A stretch of 19,959 bases of DNA from positions 1-19,959 of the forward strand of contig CALDZZ010000061.1 in NCBI GenBank assembly GCA_937944075.1, read 5' to 3'. The translations under genes were made by a program, and so were the position numbers. Positions 15,273 through 19,959 of this stretch are shown here, piece after piece (position 1 is the stretch's first letter; each line of letters begins with the position of its first letter). Source of the DNA: an uncultured Rhizobiaceae group bacterium. Lineage in GTDB: Bacteria; Pseudomonadota; Alphaproteobacteria; Rhizobiales; Rhizobiaceae. The notes below the pieces were generated by a model. The model was not told where the DNA came from. It searched no databases and saw only the letters and a program-made list of their open reading frames with translations.

Positions 15273-16693
15273 CTTTGTTCCATTCTGTGTATTGCCTCCA
15301 GCAACAAAGGCGTAAAGTCATTAAAGTGTTCAGGCAGGCCACCCCATAATTGCGCATTGCTCGCAAATTCACTTTCCATTCCCTCGGCCAGCATGGGCAC
15401 AAGTTGATCCATGTAGGGCTCAATATAGTTGACCCTCATTTTACCGGAGTGGTGTCGTCTGGCAAAAACGTACCAGCTTGCAATCGTATCCATGGAATAA
15501 AATGGCGTGATCCCCTGCTCCATACAGGATTGTATGGTAGGACGAATATACAATTGCATCTTGGAATAGCCATCCATGCAAATGCGTTCCAGTTGATCTG
15601 CAATGGCACTGTTGCAAAAACGCGCTGCCACTTTTTTCAAATATTCATGTTTGTCAAAGGGCAATTCAAGCTGCAACCCCGGCAGAACTTCTTCCGTTTC
15701 AAACTGGTCAAAATGCTCGCGCAATTGATCATCACGCATAGCCTCATCAAACGTTGTGTAACCCGCAAGCGCCCCCAGATATGCAAGCGACGTATGGCCA
15801 CCATTTAGAATTCGTATCTTGGTTTCTTCATATGGGTCTACATCAGCCACAATTTCAGCACCTGCTTTTGCAAGGTCGGGAAAATGGCCGGCAAACCTGT
15901 TTTCAATCACCCACTGGCTAAAGGCCTCAGAATGGATCGGGTCATACTTACCAGAACCAAAGGCAGCGCCAATTTCACTTTCCAGCTCAGAACTTGCACG
16001 CGGCGTAATGCGGTCAACCATTGAACAGGGAAAACTTGCCTTTTCACTTACCCACTCATGCAAGTCCTCTTGATTGCAGGCCTTGAGATAGGCAAGGAAG
16101 TTTTTGCGCAACATCTTGCCGTTGGCACGAATATTATCGCAGCATAAAATCGAGATGGATTGGTCAATCGTATTCTTGCGCCGTTCCAGTGCGCTAGCAA
16201 GAAACCCGTAAATCGAGCGCTTAACTCCGCCTGTTATTTCAGATGCAATGATGTCTTCATCAAGATCGAGGTCGCCATTGCCGTCCAGATAATAACCGCT
16301 TTCGGTAACCGTGATTGTAACAAGATGGATATCGCGATTGGCGAAAACACTTTCTGCCTTTTCAGTCGAAGCAGACCAGTCGACATAGTCAAGATGAGAA
16401 CGAACAAGCCGGTAATCCAGGTTTGTGTCAGCATCAATGGTCTTGATGATATAGCCTTCATCAACCTGACTGGAGTGTTCAAAAGCAGCACTTTCCTCAG
16501 CGCGTAAATTGACCGCGACAATGCCCCATGAGAGATCTCCAGTTTTCTCCATGTAATCATCAAAATAAATTGCCTGATGCGCACGGTGAAAAGCACCATA
16601 TCCGATGTGAACCACGCCAGCCCTGCATTCTGATTTGTCATATGCAGTTCGGTAAAGAACCGATGAACCATGATCTATGTTTACAACACTCAT
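15260..16693 (-). CDS. mtlK: Mannitol 2-dehydrogenase family protein (long-chain polyol dehydrogenase)
   Basis: A 477-residue NAD-dependent enzyme that oxidises D-mannitol to D-fructose, or D-arabitol/sorbitol analogues, in the cytoplasm. The N-terminal nucleotide-binding region is VVHIGYGAFHRAHQAIYFDD (27-46), highly typical of the family. The catalytic signature KIRILNGGHTSLAYLG holds Lys292, Asn297 and His300, the residues known to be catalytic in Pseudomonas mannitol 2-dehydrogenase. DRITPRASS (228-236) is also conserved. Length is as expected. The start overlaps the AraC gene stop by four bases (ATGA), and the end overlaps the ATPase start by 13. The context shows that the imported polyol is oxidised by this enzyme. 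Exact substrate among mannitol, sorbitol and arabitol is uncertain. Confidence 0.93.
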   Translation of the reverse strand: MSVVNIDHGSSVLYRTAYDKSECRAGVVHIGYGAFHRAHQAIYFDDYMEKTGDLSWGIVAVNLRAEESAAFEHSSQVDEGYIIKTIDADTNLDYRLVRSHLDYVDWSASTEKAESVFANRDIHLVTITVTESGYYLDGNGDLDLDEDIIASEITGGVKRSIYGFLASALERRKNTIDQSISILCCDNIRANGKMLRKNFLAYLKACNQEDLHEWVSEKASFPCSMVDRITPRASSELESEIGAAFGSGKYDPIHSEAFSQWVIENRFAGHFPDLAKAGAEIVADVDPYEETKIRILNGGHTSLAYLGALAGYTTFDEAMRDDQLREHFDQFETEEVLPGLQLELPFDKHEYLKKVAARFCNSAIADQLERICMDGYSKMQLYIRPTIQSCMEQGITPFYSMDTIASWYVFARRHHSGKMRVNYIEPYMDQLVPMLAEGMESEFASNAQLWGGLPEHFNDFTPLLLEAIHRMEQRWLD

Positions 16694-17586
16694 GCGACCA
16701 CTTTCCTGCCTGGTACAAGTTCACTGATGGCAAGCTCCCGATAAGCCTTTGGCGTCATCTCTTTCATCTTCAAAAACTGCCGATTGAAGTTTGCCAGATT
16801 TTGAAATCCGACTGCAAATGCAATGGAGGCTATTTGTTCATCCGTTGAATAGAGCATTGAGCAAGCCTGACTGATGCGAACCCGGTTTACAAACTCAACA
16901 AACTTGTTGCCTGTAATACGTTGAAAATTTCTGGAAAAGGTTGCCGTGCTCATCCCGGCAAGATTTGCGGCCTTTTCAACGGAAATATCACTTGCGTAAT
17001 TACAGGTGATGTAGTCGACCACTTCAGCAATTCTTGCCTGTTTGGAACTTCCCTCAGGCTGTATCATGCCTGCAACGGAAAGAACCCTTTTCTCGGCATG
17101 TTCATTGATGCGAACCAGGAATCTCAAAAAGGCAACAATACGCTCCGAACCTCTGGTGTTTCTGATCCGCTCTAGATGCCCCTGCGCAAAGGTTGGATTG
17201 AAACCGACAAACTCAATACCGGATTTTGCCATCTCGAACATGGCGTCCATTTCCCTGAACTCGGGAAATGCGCGGGCAAGTTCATTTAGGCTTTCCTGAC
17301 TGAACTGAACCAGCATATCGCGCACTTCAACAGCTTCCGGATCAACCACTTCATCGGTAATCCAGTTGTGAGGCAAATTTGGTCCAGTCAAAAACAGAGA
17401 CCCCGGTGTGAATTCTCCGATATAGTCCCCGACGAAAGCCTTTCCGTGCGTGGCTACAACCAGATGAAGTTCATATTCGGCATGACTGTGCCAGCGGCAC
17501 AGATCAGTTGGCCATCCGTGTTCAAGATAACGAATGGTCTCCGTTGCCCTGTCAACATATTCAAATTCTGGTTGCGCTATGGACAT
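16690..17586 (-). CDS. AraC family transcriptional regulator of polyol use (MtlR-like)
   Basis: A 298-residue activator-type regulator from ATG 17586. This start was chosen because GAGG lies 10 bases upstream and the family usually begins close to MSIAQPEFEYVD; an in-frame TTG at 17607 would add seven residues. The N-terminal cupin-like sensing domain (about 1-140) includes WHSHAEYELHLVV and PGSLFLTGPNLPHNW. The C-terminal pair of helix-turn-helix units (about 188-288) includes VEKAANLAGMSTATFSRNFQ and IASIAFAVGFQNLANFNRQF, followed by TPKAYRE. The gene sits 58 bases after the second permease and overlaps the dehydrogenase start by four bases, so it is inside the operon it probably controls, giving positive feedback on a polyol signal. 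Confidence 0.93.
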   Translation of the reverse strand: MSIAQPEFEYVDRATETIRYLEHGWPTDLCRWHSHAEYELHLVVATHGKAFVGDYIGEFTPGSLFLTGPNLPHNWITDEVVDPEAVEVRDMLVQFSQESLNELARAFPEFREMDAMFEMAKSGIEFVGFNPTFAQGHLERIRNTRGSERIVAFLRFLVRINEHAEKRVLSVAGMIQPEGSSKQARIAEVVDYITCNYASDISVEKAANLAGMSTATFSRNFQRITGNKFVEFVNRVRISQACSMLYSTDEQIASIAFAVGFQNLANFNRQFLKMKEMTPKAYRELAISELVPGRKVVA

Positions 17587-17644
17587 TACTAAAGGACCTC
17601 GCAGCAAGCAGCAAAAGGCACAATTTGAAACACTCGTGACACAA

Positions 17645-18481
17645 TCATTTCACTGCTCCAAAAGTCAGGCCCTGCACCAATTGCTTTTGACAGAACCAGC
17701 CAAGCACAATAATCGGAGCTACAGCAGCGGTTGAAACCGCAGACAATCTGCCAAAGAACAAACCTTCAGGCGCCCGGTTCCCTTCAATCAGTTTTGAAAG
17801 TGTCGAAGCCTCTGTCGTGGTCAGACGCACCGTCCAGTAAGCCTCGTTCCAGCAGAAAATAAAACAAAGCAGAGCCGTAGACGCAACGCCACCCCAAGCC
17901 AGTGGAATGAGAATATCCTTGATTTCTCCCCAGGTACTGACGCCATCCATTTTGCCGGCTTCAATGATCTCCTTGGGAATTTCCTTGAAATAGGTAAACA
18001 GCATCCAGATCACGATGGGCAGATTGATAAGGCACAAAACCAGAATAACCAGAAAATGCGTGTCATAAATATCCAGAAAGTTCTTTGTCAAAAATGTCAT
18101 TGGGTAAAGCACTGCCGCCGCAGGAAGCATTTTGGTCGACAACATCCATAACAGGACATCCTTGGTGTGCCGGGTAGGATTAAACGCCATGGCGTAGGCC
18201 GCAGGCACCCCAACAACCAGTGCCAGCACCGTAGCGAAAGTGGATGTAATGACTGAATTGATCGCAAATCGCCAATAATCATAATTCTCGGTCATGTTGA
18301 TGTAGTTTTCGAGCGTCGGCTTGAAAAAGATCAAATGATCCGGCTTTACCGCATCAGCGTCTGTCTTGAAGCTGGTAAAGATCAACCAGAAAATCGGGAA
18401 GAAAAACACAAGAGCCACTGTCCAGGCCAGAACTGGCCAGAACAGCTTGCTAAATCTGGATGATTGCGCGACGACAGCCAT
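17645..18481 (-). CDS. smoG: Polyol ABC transporter permease (SmoG/MtlG type)
   Basis: A 278-residue MalG-like inner-membrane permease. Six hydrophobic segments are visible, the first at about 17-37 and the last near the C-terminus (about 250-270). The cytoplasmic EAA loop that docks on the ATPase is EAGKMDGVSTWGEIKDILIP, starting at residue 174. The start has GGGAG six bases upstream, and that ribosome site overlaps the TAG stop of the preceding permease gene, leaving only 10 bases between the two genes. It would form the translocation pore with the 313-residue partner permease. Confidence 0.93.
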   Translation of the reverse strand: MAVVAQSSRFSKLFWPVLAWTVALVFFFPIFWLIFTSFKTDADAVKPDHLIFFKPTLENYINMTENYDYWRFAINSVITSTFATVLALVVGVPAAYAMAFNPTRHTKDVLLWMLSTKMLPAAAVLYPMTFLTKNFLDIYDTHFLVILVLCLINLPIVIWMLFTYFKEIPKEIIEAGKMDGVSTWGEIKDILIPLAWGGVASTALLCFIFCWNEAYWTVRLTTTEASTLSKLIEGNRAPEGLFFGRLSAVSTAAVAPIIVLGWFCQKQLVQGLTFGAVK

Positions 18482-18491
18482 ATTCTACTCC

Positions 18492-19433
18492 CTAATCCAT
18501 CAAACTCTTGCCGACCATGCGAATGAGAAAAATCGCAACGATATTGGCAAGTATTACTGCAAAAATGCCTGTGGCACTCGCGGCACCGATATTGTTGGTG
18601 GCAAAGTCACCAATCAGATATGGCAGGTTCTTGTTGCCGTTACCCCGGCTGACAATCTCAATTTCAGCATATAACGACAAATGGAAAATCGCCTGGATCA
18701 TCAGGACAATCGCAATGGGTCTCGCCAGATGCGGCAAGGTCAGGTTTCTGAACTGTGACCAAGCATTTGCACCATCAAGAATGGCCGCTTCCTTTTGCTG
18801 CTGATCTTCTGATTGCAGCGATGTCATGAAAATCAAAACGGCAAAGGGTGTCCATTGCCATGTTACCATCATGATAACCGCATAGGCTGAGGTTTGTGTG
18901 GCGCGAAATGAAATCGGTTCTATTTCGGGCCAAAGCGAGAAAAACCCGCCCAGCAGGGGAAACTCCCTCAACCCTGCAACAAGTCCGTTCAGTCCTTCGA
19001 CAGCCAAACCATTCAGGCCCAGGACCGGATCCAGTATCATGTTGATCCAAAGCACCGCATTAACTGCCGGCATCACAAAGAAAGGGGATATAATCAAGAC
19101 CCGAACAATGCCACGACCGGGAAAACTGCGGTTGACAAGAAGTGCAATAGCCAGCCCCAGGGCTACCGTCAGTAGAAGAATGCTGGTGACAATGAAAACA
19201 CTGTTTTGAACCGCAAACCAGAAATCCTTGGCGTTGAACAAAACATATTCATAATTCCCAAGTCCGCGCCAATTGCTGAGACTTGGCGTCGTCCACTCAG
19301 GCTTGCGCAGACTGTTCAAAACATATCGTATAAAGGAAAAATACAGCGTCATGCTAAGTGGGATAAGCATCCACAAAAGCAACAACAAAACAGCAGGTGC
19401 CTGAAGCAAACGCGGCAATGTTCTCTTGGCCAT
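18492..19433 (-). CDS. smoF: Polyol ABC transporter permease (SmoF/MtlF type)
   Basis: A 313-residue MalF-like inner-membrane permease. Hydrophobic segments begin at about 12-34, then 78-100, 112-133, 182-205, 238-258 and 285-306. The EAA loop is EAAILDGANAWSQFRNL from residue 215, followed by TLPHL. A large periplasmic loop between the third and fourth segments (about 135-180) is typical of the first permease in sugar systems. AAAGG lies 9 bases upstream of the ATG. The preceding binding-protein gene is separated by a 98-base gap that contains a hairpin. Confidence 0.93.
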   Translation of the reverse strand: MAKRTLPRLLQAPAVLLLLLWMLIPLSMTLYFSFIRYVLNSLRKPEWTTPSLSNWRGLGNYEYVLFNAKDFWFAVQNSVFIVTSILLLTVALGLAIALLVNRSFPGRGIVRVLIISPFFVMPAVNAVLWINMILDPVLGLNGLAVEGLNGLVAGLREFPLLGGFFSLWPEIEPISFRATQTSAYAVIMMVTWQWTPFAVLIFMTSLQSEDQQQKEAAILDGANAWSQFRNLTLPHLARPIAIVLMIQAIFHLSLYAEIEIVSRGNGNKNLPYLIGDFATNNIGAASATGIFAVILANIVAIFLIRMVGKSLMD

Positions 19434-19485
19434 GACGGTCGAACCTTTAAGTAAAATGAGAAAAGAGCGTTTAATGCATGTTGTA

Positions 19486-19518
19486 ACAAGGCCCGCTGTG
19501 AAACACGCCGGGCCTTGT
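19486..19518 (-). promoter_or_regulatory. GC-rich intercistronic stem-loop after the binding-protein gene
   Basis: ACAAGGCCCG (19486-19495) pairs perfectly with CGGGCCTTGT (19509-19518), with a possible inner GTG-AAA-CAC. On the minus strand the hairpin starts 13 bases after the binding-protein stop. No T-run follows, so complete termination is unlikely. Hairpins in this place are known in sugar ABC operons to raise the level of binding protein relative to permeases, by mRNA stabilisation or partial termination. Confidence 0.6.
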
Positions 19519-19531
19519 GTTAAGCAGTGAC

Positions 19532-19959
19532 TTACTCGTAGTAGCCAGCTTCACGCATGATTGCGTCAGCTGCTTTTTGAGATGCGGCCAATGCCTCATC
19601 AACTGATTTTGCACCGGAAAGAGCCGCAGCCATTTCTTGTGCAACAGCACTACCGACTTCCGGAAACTCCGGAATGGCTGCAAACTGAACACCAACATAC
19701 GGCTTCAGGTCAGTTGCTTCTGGAGCAGCCGATTCAATCGCCGCCATTTCAGCAGCAGCAAATTTTGCCACAGCCTGAAACTCGGAATTGGTATACGTTG
19801 AAGAACGCGTACCTGTTGGCACTTTGCCCCAACCAAAATCAGGATGTGCCGCTACAGCCTTGATGTAGTCTTTCGAAGTTGCCCATTCGATGAATTTCTT
19901 GGCTTCTTCCGAGTTTGGCGACCCTGCAGGAACAGCCATTGCCCAAGCCCATAGCCAGT
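19532..19959 (-). CDS. smoE: Polyol ABC transporter substrate-binding protein, C-terminal part (SmoE/MtlE type)
   Basis: The last 142 residues of a family 1 extracellular solute-binding protein are present; the start and signal peptide lie beyond the right edge. The fragment opens at a Trp-rich stretch (WLWAWAMAVP), then reads SPNSEEAKKFIEWATSKDY, PDFGWGKVPTGTRSS and ends in an alanine-rich helix, DEALAASQKAADAIMREAGYYE. Both the Trp-rich ligand-site segment and the C-terminal helix fit SmoE/MtlE polyol-binding proteins. The order binding protein, permease, permease is the same as in Rhodobacter smo and Pseudomonas mtl operons. The polyol specificity is inferred from the linked mannitol dehydrogenase. 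Confidence 0.9.
   Translation of the reverse strand, partial: WLWAWAMAVPAGSPNSEEAKKFIEWATSKDYIKAVAAHPDFGWGKVPTGTRSSTYTNSEFQAVAKFAAAEMAAIESAAPEATDLKPYVGVQFAAIPEFPEVGSAVAQEMAAALSGAKSVDEALAASQKAADAIMREAGYYE

Noticed and set aside
15350..15808. 152-codon open frame on the plus strand within the mannitol dehydrogenase gene
   Set aside because: Antisense to conserved family sequence, with no start signals or recognisable features.

Overview
The window looks like chromosomal DNA of an alphaproteobacterium, possibly a marine Hyphomicrobiales relative. The evidence is the Smo-type polyol ABC operon with an AraC regulator and a long-chain mannitol dehydrogenase, a fused indolepyruvate oxidoreductase next to an Lrp/AsnC gene, a TAT-exported molybdenum hydroxylase pair, and moderate G+C by eye. 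The genus call is inference only. No tRNA, rRNA, CRISPR array, transposase or integrase was seen.

Layout, left to right. (1) 1-731, minus: the N-terminal 243 residues of a TrhO-type rhodanese, a tRNA U34 hydroxylase. (2) 857-4971, plus: an Lrp/AsnC regulator, a 128-base gap with a strong leader hairpin, then a fused indolepyruvate:ferredoxin oxidoreductase. A 13-bp hairpin at 4999-5029 closes this unit and also the convergent gene to its right. (3) 5080-10944: a divergent pair of transcription units around a 297-base regulatory gap. To the left is a nucleotide-sugar 6-dehydrogenase (minus). To the right (plus) are a membrane GT2 polysaccharide synthase, an inner-membrane adaptor with a degenerate receiver domain, a transmembrane helix and a long periplasmic coiled coil, and a TolC-like outer-membrane lipoprotein. 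The three plus-strand genes overlap end to start. Together they read as a complete synthase-dependent exopolysaccharide production and export system. (4) 11040-11393, plus: a small secreted protein of unknown function. (5) 11479-14186, plus: an isoquinoline 1-oxidoreductase-type enzyme, with a 2Fe-2S subunit and a TAT-exported molybdopterin subunit. (6) 19959-14217, minus: a polyol (sorbitol/mannitol) uptake and catabolism operon in the order binding protein (partial), two permeases, AraC regulator, mannitol 2-dehydrogenase, ATPase.

The most interesting part is region 3. Its adaptor has the same topology as alginate Alg44 (cytoplasmic sensor domain, one transmembrane helix, periplasmic adaptor), but a receiver-like fold takes the place of the c-di-GMP-binding PilZ domain. 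The exporter is a duplicated TolC-like lipoprotein rather than an AlgE/AlgK-type or BcsC-type porin. The linked dehydrogenase carries the active-site signature of UDP-N-acetylhexosamine dehydrogenases, so the polymer may contain an acidic amino sugar. The polymer itself cannot be read from the sequence.
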